Shown here in pieces: positions 1 through 5,681 of a stretch of 8,198 nt of DNA (position 1 is its first letter; each line of letters opens with the position of its first letter). The stretch is from positions 1 through 8,198 of the forward strand of contig JANMQK010000336.1 in assembly GCA_031370485.1 (NCBI GenBank), read 5' to 3'. This DNA comes from JANMQK01 sp031370485 (GTDB taxonomy: Bacteria > Acidobacteriota > Polarisedimenticolia > Gp22-AA2). A program made the position numbers and the translations under genes. Under the pieces are notes generated by a model that was given only the letters and a program-made list of their open reading frames with translations, was not told the origin of the DNA and ran no database searches.

Positions 1-461
1 GTGTTCCGGGTGAAGCGGGTATTGGGCGAGCCGGTTGAATCGGATAACCACGCCTTGTAACTGCCTGCGAGTCCGGCGGCGGCGGCACGCTCGTTGCACT
101 TGGCATCCGCGCCGGAGAGCCCCCCCAGAGTGCCCGGATACATGACGCTGGTGATGAATATGGTCTTGGATTCCGATGCCGCCGTTGTGACGGAGGCGCA
201 AACTGCCCGAACCACGACAAATCGCCCGGCCAGCAACGAGGTGAAGTCAAGCCCCCACCCGCGGTCGCCTGTTTGTACGCCGCCCTCGTCCACTGCGCGA
301 TTCCGCCATACTCGCCAGTCCTCGATACCATCATTGGTCCAGTATCCGCCGCCCAACACCTTCTTGTTGCCGGGACAGACGACAGAAACGCTGCCCAGGG
401 TGCCGACTGCTCCCGTTGTCGTACTGGCTTGGACCACCTCATAGTCTGCCAAGCCGATGAC
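1..461 (-). other. C-terminal modules of the surface protein: CPxxKxVLGGG domain then start of DUF1554-like domain
   Basis: Residues 1031-1120 carry VSVVCPGNKKVLGGGYW, a central DWRVWRNR stretch and a closing VVVRAVCAS, a compact domain with one Cys near each end that may pair. I recognise the pattern from bacterial extracellular proteins but cannot name a family. From residue 1129 the sequence reads ITSVMYPGTLGGLSGADAKC, then ERAAAAGLAGSYKAWLSD. This matches the opening of the DUF1554 (PF07588) C-type-lectin-like family, whose members start with a Tyr-x-Gly-x-Leu-Gly-Gly pattern, an ADAKC motif and a YKAWLSD motif. The rest of this domain lies beyond position 1. Confidence 0.7.
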
Positions 462-3400
462 GGCGTTCGGGGTGGTGGAAGCGGTCGCGTGGTCATCGCC
501 CATGCCGTCGCCCGGGGTTGAGTCCGGGTCGGGGTTGTTGGAGGCCGTCACCTCGGCGGCGTTCAGGTACCCCCCGCTCCCGAGCACCCTGGCCGTAATG
601 TTCAGCGTCGCCGACGAGCCGTTGGTCAATCCGCCGACCGTCCACACGCCGGTCCCCGGAACGTAGCTCCCCCCGCCGTCGTCGCTGGCGTAGGTGTACC
701 CGCTGGGAAGGAGATCGGTGACGACCACTCCGGTCGCGTTATTCGGTCCGCCGTTGGTGACGGTGACCGTGAACACCACGTTGGTGCCGACGTTCGGCGT
801 GGCGTTTTCGACGACCTTGGTCAGCGAGAGATCGGCCCCTATCGGCTCCGGCGGCGTCACGCTGTTTGTGTCGCTTGCCGTGTTGTCGGCCAGGTTCAAC
901 TCCGGCAGGATATTCGTGCTGCTGACCGTCACCGTGTTGGTCTGGCTTTGGGCCGCCGCCGTTTCCATCGGTACCGTGTAGGTGACGGTCACCGTTGCGT
1001 GCGCCCCGACGTTGATCGTCCCCAGCACGCAGGTGAAGTTGCCGCCCTCCGGCGGTGTGCAGGTCCCCTGCGACGGCGTGATCGTGCCCCGCGTGAACCC
1101 CGCCGGCCACAGGTCGCTCAGGCCGACCCCCTCCGCCGCGGACGGCCCCGAATTGGTGACCGCGATGGTGTACGTGTGGGCCGAACCGTCCCCCGCCGCC
1201 ACGCTTTCAACACCATCCGTCTTCATGACCGACAGCTCCGCCCGCGTTCCGCAGGGTGAAGGCGGGACCGCGGCATTCAGGCGATTGAGGCTCACGGGAG
1301 CCTGCGCAGAAGGACCCGCCGGGTCGCTGCGCTGCAGGCTCTCCAGGCCGAAGCGTCGGATCGCGGAGCCGGTCTGGCTGCTTGATCTCGATTTCGTCTT
1401 CCCCGAGTGGCCACGGATGACGAACCCGGCCTGGTAGCTCTCGGCGTTCGGCATCTGCAGAGTGATTACGTAGCTGCCCGGCGTCAGCTCTTTGGTGCCC
1501 AGATCGTAGATCCATTCGAGCTTCTTCGGGTCTGCCTTCTTGAGCTCCTTGACCGGGTTCTTCGCCTTGAGCCGGAACAGCAGGCCCTGCCTGTCCTTGG
1601 GGTCGGCGTCCAGGTCCACCGTGCCGAGGTCGACCGGCGCGCCGTCCCTCGCGAGCCCCACGATCCTGGGCGGACCCACGTTCGTGAGCGGAATTCCGCC
1701 ACACGCGAGCTGTAGCTGCATCTTGAGCTTTTGTCCCCGATCGAAATCCTTCTCCGGGAAAGGAACGGTGTCCCCCTGAGGAACGAGGGCGGCCAGCGGC
1801 TCCTCCAGTCCAACCAGTGCGTCGAAGCCTCCGACCGCGTTCCCCGGGACGCAGGCGCCGCCGACACCGAGCGAGAAGCGAATCGTCTTTGAGAAGGCGG
1901 GAGCGCCGGGCCGGTCGATGTCCCCGGTGATCGTCAGGTCGAAATACCTGGCCGTGTCGGGCGGATGGTTCGGCGGGACGCTGACGATGAAGGGAAGGGA
2001 ATTGCTTGCCGGGCTCGGCTGCAGAGGCACCCCGCTGCCGCAGGCGGCCGGACCGCCGCTTAGTACCACGCCGGGTATGTCGGGATAGCCTGAGTCCCCC
2101 TGCGTGACGGTGATGGGATCGACGATCCCGTCGCCGTCCACGTCGTCCTGTACCGGCGTGATGACGGCGTGCGGGTTGAGCAGGCCGCCCGGCCCCCCGT
2201 TCACCAGGGTGACCGACATCCGGGCGCTCTCGCCCGGCACGACAACCCCGTCCCCGCTGGAATCGCGGACATCGACACCGAAGAGACTGAGCATCGGATC
2301 GAGGACGGGCATGACCACTTCCGTGTCGGGGACGAAGACGTTCACCACCCCGCTCGTCCCATACTGAATTCCGTTCGGCCCCATGCAGATGGCGTCTCCT
2401 TCAGGGATCCCCGGCCCGCATAGCGTGATGATCATCGAGACTTCCTTGGCGGGATGATCGCCGAGCTGGCAATCGGCCATTGTCCCGCCCGGGCCGGGCC
2501 GGAGGGAGAACCGGGGGAGCGGGGCGGCGAAGTCGCGGCCGCCGCAGTCGCTGTCCTGCCCGCAGAAAGTAAAATCCTCCCCCGGGGGGGGCGAGATGCA
2601 GACCCCGCATTCCGCGTCGCATCCACAAGTCAATCCCGTCCGCTGACCGGAGACACATCTCCCGCTCGCGGGATCGCACGCACCGATCTTGCACCGCGGG
2701 GCAGGGAAGGAGTTGCAGTCGCTGTTCTCGGCGCAGATGGCGCCCGCCGCCCCCTCGGGCGCCGCGCAGGCGCCGCACTCCGCATCGAAGAAGCAGGGGC
2801 TTCCCTGGCGCGGCCCGGTCACGCACCGGGAGGTGTCCTGGCTGCAGCGGCCTGCGCCGCAGGCGGGTGGCGCGGGAGCAAGCTCGATCGTGGGGAGCGG
2901 ACCACCGCTGGGGTTCGTGGCGACGGTCTGGAACTCGAACATGCCGTTATTCAGCTGCGTCACCGTGCTCGTGACCTCGAAGACAGCCTGGGGCGGGCTG
3001 AAGAAGGTCAGCAGGGTCGTCGTGATCGATTCGGTCGTCGGGGTGCTGCCCGACGGGGAAAGAGAGCTGCCCGGCGCGCCCGCGATCGGCCCGGTGTTGG
3101 ATCCCGTCGTGACGGGTATGAAGCCGATGCACCGTTTGTCCGCGGCCGCCGTGGCGCTGTAATCGCATGCGAGGGGATACACCCGCTTGGTCGTCTGCCA
3201 TTCCCAGATCACGCCGACCGGACCGGTCGTGGCCCGCGGCACCGCCGAGGTGAACCCGCCCGGCCCCGCCGTCGGCCAGCTGAAGGAGAAGCCGGTCAGG
3301 GCACTCGTGGCGTTGTTGGTGACCGTGTTGCGCACCTTGAGCGGATAGCCCGAGATGAAGCTCAGCTCGATCTTGCTCTCCTTGGTGCCATTCCCGTCGA

Positions 3401-3551
3401 GATCGACATCCAGCGCTGCCAACTCGGAGTGCGTCGTGGCCGCGATCACCGTCGCGATGAGAAGACCCAGGGAGCGCGCGACGCGGCCGGCGCGCGGACG
3501 CATCGTCGCTGAAGAGCAAGCCTGTAGGACAGGGCGGACAGCATTCAACAT
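1..3551 (-). CDS. Large secreted mosaic surface protein with Cys-rich repeats, DUF11 domains and a C-terminal DUF1554-like domain (C-terminus outside window)
   Basis: One uninterrupted minus-strand frame of 1183 codons runs from ATG at 3551 to the window edge with no stop. The start is preceded by GGGGGAG (3554-3560), close to the ATG. A second in-frame Met (residue 17, 3503) begins a more classical signal peptide: RPRAGRVAR followed by the hydrophobic SLGLLIATVIAA, so the true start could be either. Modules in order: an unknown domain with a DVDLDGNG loop (48-55); two Cys-rich repeats (236-336); a DSSGDG...PGE segment (430-441) and an EF-loop-like DxDxDGxxD (470-478); a PxKF-like beta domain (about 574-713); two DUF11 domains (about 770-900 and 906-1025); a CPGNKKVLGGGYW module (1031-1120); and the start of a DUF1554-like domain (from about 1129). 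Export is inferred from the signal peptide, and an adhesive or cell-surface role is inferred from the modules. The exact function is unknown. The GC-rich codon use matches its neighbours. Confidence 0.9.
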   Translation of the reverse strand, partial: MLNAVRPVLQACSSATMRPRAGRVARSLGLLIATVIAATTHSELAALDVDLDGNGTKESKIELSFISGYPLKVRNTVTNNATSALTGFSFSWPTAGPGGFTSAVPRATTGPVGVIWEWQTTKRVYPLACDYSATAAADKRCIGFIPVTTGSNTGPIAGAPGSSLSPSGSTPTTESITTTLLTFFSPPQAVFEVTSTVTQLNNGMFEFQTVATNPSGGPLPTIELAPAPPACGAGRCSQDTSRCVTGPRQGSPCFFDAECGACAAPEGAAGAICAENSDCNSFPAPRCKIGACDPASGRCVSGQRTGLTCGCDAECGVCISPPPGEDFTFCGQDSDCGGRDFAAPLPRFSLRPGPGGTMADCQLGDHPAKEVSMIITLCGPGIPEGDAICMGPNGIQYGTSGVVNVFVPDTEVVMPVLDPMLSLFGVDVRDSSGDGVVVPGESARMSVTLVNGGPGGLLNPHAVITPVQDDVDGDGIVDPITVTQGDSGYPDIPGVVLSGGPAACGSGVPLQPSPASNSLPFIVSVPPNHPPDTARYFDLTITGDIDRPGAPAFSKTIRFSLGVGGACVPGNAVGGFDALVGLEEPLAALVPQGDTVPFPEKDFDRGQKLKMQLQLACGGIPLTNVGPPRIVGLARDGAPVDLGTVDLDADPKDRQGLLFRLKAKNPVKELKKADPKKLEWIYDLGTKELTPGSYVITLQMPNAESYQAGFVIRGHSGKTKSRSSSQTGSAIRRFGLESLQRSDPAGPSAQAPVSLNRLNAAVPPSPCGTRAELSVMKTDGVESVAAGDGSAHTYTIAVTNSGPSAAEGVGLSDLWPAGFTRGTITPSQGTCTPPEGGNFTCVLGTINVGAHATVTVTYTVPMETAAAQSQTNTVTVSSTNILPELNLADNTASDTNSVTPPEPIGADLSLTKVVENATPNVGTNVVFTVTVTNGGPNNATGVVVTDLLPSGYTYASDDGGGSYVPGTGVWTVGGLTNGSSATLNITARVLGSGGYLNAAEVTASNNPDPDSTPGDGMGDDHATASTTPNAVIGLADYEVVQASTTTGAVGTLGSVSVVCPGNKKVLGGGYWTNDGIEDWRVWRNRAVDEGGVQTGDRGWGLDFTSLLAGRFVVVRAVCASVTTAASESKTIFITSVMYPGTLGGLSGADAKCNERAAAAGLAGSYKAWLSDSTGSPNTRFTRN
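477..1244 (-). repeat. Tandem pair of DUF11 domains in the surface protein
   Basis: Two consecutive units of roughly 120-130 residues share the DUF11 (PF01345) layout. Unit 1 (about 770-900) has AELSVMKTDG, YTIAVTNSGPSAAEGVGLSD and LNLADNTASD. Unit 2 (about 906-1025) has ADLSLTKVVENATPNVG, FTVTVTNGGPNNATGVVVTD and NAAEVTASNNPDPDS. The shared core is a Leu-Ser-Val/Leu-x-Lys opening strand, V-T-N-x-G-P, and a V/L-x-D-x-L/W-P-x-G turn. DUF11 units are immunoglobulin-like beta sandwiches that usually form stalks of bacterial cell-surface proteins. Confidence 0.88.
1413..1832 (-). other. PxKF-like beta domain within the surface protein
   Basis: Residues about 574-713 open with GGFDALVG and continue with FDRGQKLKMQLQL, KLEWIYDLGTKELTPGSY and ESYQAGFVIR. 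The order F-x-x-G-x-x-x-x-(V/M)-(K/Q)-x-x-L, then Y-x-L-x-T-K-x-L-x-x-G-x-Y, then a final strand resembles the domain found in proteins annotated as PxKF domain-containing. The defining Pro-x-Lys-Phe is degenerate here (LKMQL), so this is a resemblance and not a firm assignment. A Ser/Arg/Lys-rich linker (715-735) follows, separating it from the DUF11 pair. Confidence 0.45.
2544..2846 (-). repeat. Two tandem Cys-rich repeats in the surface protein
   Basis: Unit A (residues 236-279, 2715-2846) and unit B (residues 292-336, 2544-2678) share the order C-x(5-6)-RCV-[TS]-G-x-R-x-G-x(2)-C-x(2)-DAECG-x-C-x(n)-C-x(3)-SDC. Both contain the exact DAECG pentapeptide and a final SDC. Each unit has six Cys at matching positions, and unit B has an extra Cys at 311 in place of a Phe. 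The spacing suggests disulphide-stabilised knots that form after export. The family was not identified. Similar Cys/Ser-Asp-Cys repeats occur in secreted proteins of Myxococcota-like bacteria. Confidence 0.75.
2579..2591 (-). repeat. Homopolymer tract (C8 then G5 on the coding strand) inside the surface gene
   Basis: On the plus strand the run reads five C followed by eight G. In the gene it encodes SPPPGE (residues 320-325) inside Cys repeat unit B. The frame stays open through it in this sequence. A one-base change would shift the frame and end the protein before the DUF11 and DUF1554 parts. Confidence 0.8.
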
Positions 3552-3581
3552 GACTCCCCCATAGGAAGTGTTTGATTTTCT

Positions 3582-3610
3582 TACATACGCCCAACTGGTC
3601 CGATCCACAA
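3582..3610 (-). promoter_or_regulatory. Candidate promoter of the surface protein gene
   Basis: On the minus strand TTGTGG (3605-3610) is followed after 17 bp by TATGTA (3582-3587). The spacing is ideal for a sigma-70-type promoter and the hexamers match moderately (TTG and TAT parts). The surrounding 3563-3625 is much richer in A/T than its neighbours. Transcription would start about 20-25 bases before the ATG at 3551. Inference from sequence only. Confidence 0.35.
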
Positions 3611-3645
3611 GGGAAAATATGGATGTGGGCCACTTTTCGTCCGCC

Positions 3646-3708
3646 CAAGGCCCGCCCCTTGCGCGGTCACCGTATGCTGGGATAGAAAGGGCCACCGCCA
3701 AGGGCGGT
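3646..3708. promoter_or_regulatory. Inverted repeats in the divergent intergenic region upstream of the membrane protein gene
   Basis: Two short perfect inverted repeats lie between the divergent genes. CAAGG-6 nt-CCTTG spans 3646-3661 and ACCGCC-AAG-GGCGGT spans 3694-3708. A weak plus-strand promoter-like pair, TTGCGC (3659-3664) and GATAGA (3681-3686, 16-bp spacer), sits between and partly overlaps them. The second repeat would lie in the 5' untranslated leader and could form a small hairpin or bind a dimeric regulator. No known regulator site was recognised. Confidence 0.3.
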
Positions 3709-3730
3709 TGCGTCTCAATACACCACAATT

Positions 3731-3737
3731 GAGGAGG
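3731..3737 (+). promoter_or_regulatory. Strong Shine-Dalgarno site that fixes the start of the membrane protein gene
   Basis: GAGGAGG lies 6 bases before ATG 3744. The in-frame ATG at 3708 sits inside the ACCGCC/GGCGGT inverted repeat, has no purine-rich site at the right distance, and would add a charged segment before the first membrane helix. The start at 3744 is therefore preferred. Confidence 0.8.
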
Positions 3738-3743
3738 ATCCCG

Positions 3744-4163
3744 ATGGGAGGCCGATTCTGGATATCGGTGGTTGTCATGTCCGTGCTGACCCTGATGGGC
3801 GGCTTCGTGGTGCACGGGATGCTGCTGCATGGGGATTACGCCCAGTTGCCCAAACTGCTCCGTACGGAGGAAGACCAGGGGGGCCATTTCATCTGGATGC
3901 TGCTCGCCCACGTTTTCATGGGATTCGGGCTCACCTGGATCTACGTGAAGGGGCGTGAGCCCGGGAAGCCGGCTGTGGGGCAGGGCCTGCGCTTCGGGGC
4001 CGCGATCTCGGTCCTGATGACGATCCCGATGTACCTGATCTACTACGCGATACAGCCGTGGCCGGGCGCCGTGGTGGTCAAGCAGATCGTGTACGACGTG
4101 ATCGTCATGCTGGTGCTGGGGGTCGTCGTCGCCCTCATCAACCGGGACCCGAAGCGAGCCTGA
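3744..4163 (+). CDS. Small four-helix integral membrane protein of unknown function
   Basis: The product is 139 residues and highly hydrophobic. Four likely membrane helices are seen: about 5-27 (FWISVVVMSVLTLMGGFVV), 48-68 (HFIWMLLAHVFMGFGLTWIYV), 82-104 (LRFGAAISVLMTIPMYLIYYA) and 110-133 (VVVKQIVYDVIVMLVLGVVVA). A polar loop with LLRTEEDQGG joins helices 1 and 2, and a basic KGREPGK loop joins 2 and 3. The tail NRDPKRA is basic and, by the positive-inside rule, cytoplasmic. Polar residues inside helices (His55, Tyr117-Asp118) may be functional. I do not recognise the family. The layout is like several small uncharacterised four-helix families (DUF1761-type), but that is only a resemblance. 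It is divergent from the surface gene and 48 bp upstream of abiEi, from which the palindrome at 4177-4212 separates it, so co-transcription is uncertain. Confidence 0.85.
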   Translation: MGGRFWISVVVMSVLTLMGGFVVHGMLLHGDYAQLPKLLRTEEDQGGHFIWMLLAHVFMGFGLTWIYVKGREPGKPAVGQGLRFGAAISVLMTIPMYLIYYAIQPWPGAVVVKQIVYDVIVMLVLGVVVALINRDPKRA

Positions 4164-4176
4164 CGAAAGTAATCTG

Positions 4177-4212
4177 TTGCAATAAATTGCCAAATATGGC
4201 AAGTTATTGCCA
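4177..4212. promoter_or_regulatory. Large AT-rich palindrome, probable AbiEi autoregulatory operator
   Basis: Two 16-bp arms, TTGCAATAAATTGCCA (4177-4192) and TGGCAAGTTATTGCCA (4197-4212), are inverted copies with 14 of 16 positions matching, around a 4-bp AATA centre. The inner TTGCCA/TGGCAA arms are perfect. ATTGCCA also recurs as a direct repeat 20 bp apart (4186-4192, 4206-4212), about two helical turns. The last base of the right arm is the A of the abiEi ATG. AbiEi proteins studied in other bacteria repress their own operon by binding inverted repeats upstream of it, so this is the expected operator. A possible extended -10 (TGC-AATAAA, 4178-4186) lies within the left arm. There is no T-tract, which argues against a terminator. 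Confidence 0.7.
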
Positions 4213-4853
4213 TGAATTGGCATGCGCTCCAGACGCTGCTCGGCGGCCGGACACTGTTCGAGACCTCGATGCTTCTGTCCGGCCCGGATCCGCCGCCGGA
4301 GGTTCACCGGCAACTGAGCCGCTGGACCGCGTCGGGTCGCCTGATTCAGCTCCGGAGGGGCCTTTACGCTATCGCGCCGCCGTTCGGGCGCACGCCGCCG
4401 AGCGCCCTGGCGGTCGCGGCGCGGATCAGGAAGCCCTCCTATGTGAGCCTACAGTCGGCCCTCGCGTACCATGGAGCGACCCCCGAATCGACCCCGGGGG
4501 TGACGACATCCGTGACGACCGGACGCCCGGGACGGTTCGAAACCCCGCTGGGAGGATTTCTCTACCGCCACCTGCGCCCGGATTTTTTCTGGGGTTACGA
4601 TGAAGTTGAGGCCGGCCGGGACGAGCGCGCCTATGTCGCTCTTCCCGAAAAGGCGCTGCTTGATCTTTTTCACCTCACTCCTGGAGTCATCGGTTCTCCG
4701 TTCGTCCGCGAACTGAGACTGGCTCCCGGCCAGATCGATTCGCAGCGTCTGCGACAGTTTGCGAAGCGCGCCGCCAGGCCGAAGCTGACCCGGGCGGCGG
4801 CGCTCACCGCGCGAATCATCGATGAAGAAATGAAGGAAGAGAAGGTACTGTGA
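4212..4853 (+). CDS. abiEi: AbiEi family antitoxin / transcriptional repressor (type IV toxin-antitoxin)
   Basis: The product is 213 residues, typical for AbiEi. An N-terminal winged-helix region (about 1-55) contains VHRQLSRWTASGRLIQLRRG followed by LYAI, the usual recognition helix and wing ending in RGLY. The C-terminal antitoxin region shows SYVSLQSALAYHG (76-88), a LYRHL strand (117-121) and the hallmark LPEKALLDL (144-152). The tail is charged (DEEMKEEKVL). AbiEi represses its own operon and counteracts AbiEii without, in studied cases, binding it directly. The start is ATG 4212, which keeps the whole DNA-binding domain. There is no Shine-Dalgarno sequence before it, because the operator palindrome occupies that space, so translation may be leaderless or weak. 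The stop overlaps the start of abiEii by 4 bases (GTGA), which implies coupled translation. Confidence 0.93.
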   Translation: MNWHALQTLLGGRTLFETSMLLSGPDPPPEVHRQLSRWTASGRLIQLRRGLYAIAPPFGRTPPSALAVAARIRKPSYVSLQSALAYHGATPESTPGVTTSVTTGRPGRFETPLGGFLYRHLRPDFFWGYDEVEAGRDERAYVALPEKALLDLFHLTPGVIGSPFVRELRLAPGQIDSQRLRQFAKRAARPKLTRAAALTARIIDEEMKEEKVL

Positions 4854-5659
4854 GGGACCACATTCTGGCGCTCGCAGCCGCGCAGCCCGATTCCCGGGTT
4901 CGGCTGAACCTCGTCCGTGAATACCTTCAGGCGCACATCCTGAGGTCGCTGCACGACGCCGGAGCGTTCGCCACGCTGGCCTTCCAGGGCGGAACGGCGC
5001 TGCGTTTTCTCCACGGCCTGAGGCGGTTCTCCGAGGATTTAGATTTCTCGCTGGAGCGGCCTGGGCACGGCCGGGGCCTGGAACATCTCGCGAAGGCGGT
5101 CAAGCGGGACTTCGAGCTTGCGGGATATGGGGTTGAGGCGGTCTTGCGCACGGCCCGCGCCGTTCATTCCGCGGAGGTCAAGTTTCCGGGGCTGCTGCGC
5201 GAGGCCGGCCTGGCGTTCGAGAGGGGCGCCAAGCTGATGATCCGGATCGAGGTGGACACCCGGCCGCCCGCGGGGGCCGTCGTTGAAACCCGCCTGATCA
5301 CCAAGTACTTTCCGATCAGCTTCAGGGTCCACGATCTCAGCTCCTGCATGGCGGGGAAGATCCACGCCCTCCTCTCGCGGCGTTACACCAAGGGGCGCGA
5401 CCTTTTCGACCTCGCGTGGTACTTGACGCGCCCCGACCGCCCGTCCCCCAATATCGATTTGCTACGGAACGCCCTCGCACAGTCCGGCTGGACAGGGCGG
5501 AAGGTGGAACCCGGGACCTGGAGGAAGATCCTCCTGGATCGGGTGACGGCGCTCGACTGGCCGGCCGTCGTCCGGGACGTCGATCCCTTCCTGGAGGATC
5601 CTCGCGACCGGCAGCTCCTCGATCGGGCGATGCTTCTGTCAGAGTTCCGGCGGGGATGA
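4850..5659 (+). CDS. abiEii: AbiEii/AbiGii family nucleotidyltransferase toxin
   Basis: The product is 269 residues with the family's four motifs. Motif I is GGTALR (47-52). Motif II is SEDLDF (61-66), with Asp63 and Asp65 as the metal ligands. Motif III is MAGKIHAL (168-174 region, Lys170). Motif IV is KGRDLFDLAWYL (181-192), with Asp184 and Asp187. A further acidic residue lies in RIEVD (132-136). All catalytic positions look intact, so the toxin is predicted to be active. AbiEii is a DNA polymerase beta-like nucleotidyltransferase. The S. agalactiae protein binds GTP, and the related mycobacterial MenA toxins add pyrimidines to tRNA acceptor ends and block translation, causing growth arrest or phage abortive infection. 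The target here is unknown. The start is GTG 4850, overlapping the abiEi stop, with GAAGG 4 bases upstream. It converges on ettA with only 16 bp between the stops. Confidence 0.93.
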   Translation: MRDHILALAAAQPDSRVRLNLVREYLQAHILRSLHDAGAFATLAFQGGTALRFLHGLRRFSEDLDFSLERPGHGRGLEHLAKAVKRDFELAGYGVEAVLRTARAVHSAEVKFPGLLREAGLAFERGAKLMIRIEVDTRPPAGAVVETRLITKYFPISFRVHDLSSCMAGKIHALLSRRYTKGRDLFDLAWYLTRPDRPSPNIDLLRNALAQSGWTGRKVEPGTWRKILLDRVTALDWPAVVRDVDPFLEDPRDRQLLDRAMLLSEFRRG

Positions 5660-5665
5660 TCGCAA

Positions 5666-5681
5666 GGCTGAGCCCTCAGCC
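5666..5681. terminator. Short GC-rich hairpin between convergent genes, possible shared terminator
   Basis: GGCTGA-GCCC-TCAGCC is a perfect 6-bp stem with a 4-base loop. It begins 6 bases after the abiEii stop, and its right arm contains the ettA stop codon (5676-5678). Because a hairpin reads the same on both strands it could serve both transcripts. No T-tract follows on either strand, so it is not a classical intrinsic terminator. Confidence 0.4.

Noticed and set aside
694..1437. Several plus-strand frames with hydrophobic, Thr/Val-rich products
   Set aside because: These are mirror translations of the Thr/Val-rich DUF11 repeats on the minus strand. They lack Shine-Dalgarno sites and family motifs.
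2544..2846. Cys-rich stretches as metal-binding ferredoxin-like clusters
   Set aside because: The spacing lacks the CxxCxxC ferredoxin pattern and the protein is exported, so disulphides are more likely.
2454..3512. Plus-strand open frame of 352 codons
   Set aside because: It is antisense to the surface protein gene, whose frame has a signal peptide and Cys repeats here. The product is Arg/Gly/Ala-rich with no recognisable domain and no convincing Shine-Dalgarno site.
2947..3648. Minus-strand open frame of 233 codons overlapping the start of the surface gene
   Set aside because: It is in another frame of the same strand. The alternative frame starting at 3551 continues for 1183 codons with recognisable domains, while this one has none.
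4177..4212. Palindrome read as an intrinsic terminator of the membrane protein gene
   Set aside because: The stem is AT-rich and no T-tract follows on the plus strand. Its position at the abiEi start fits an operator better.
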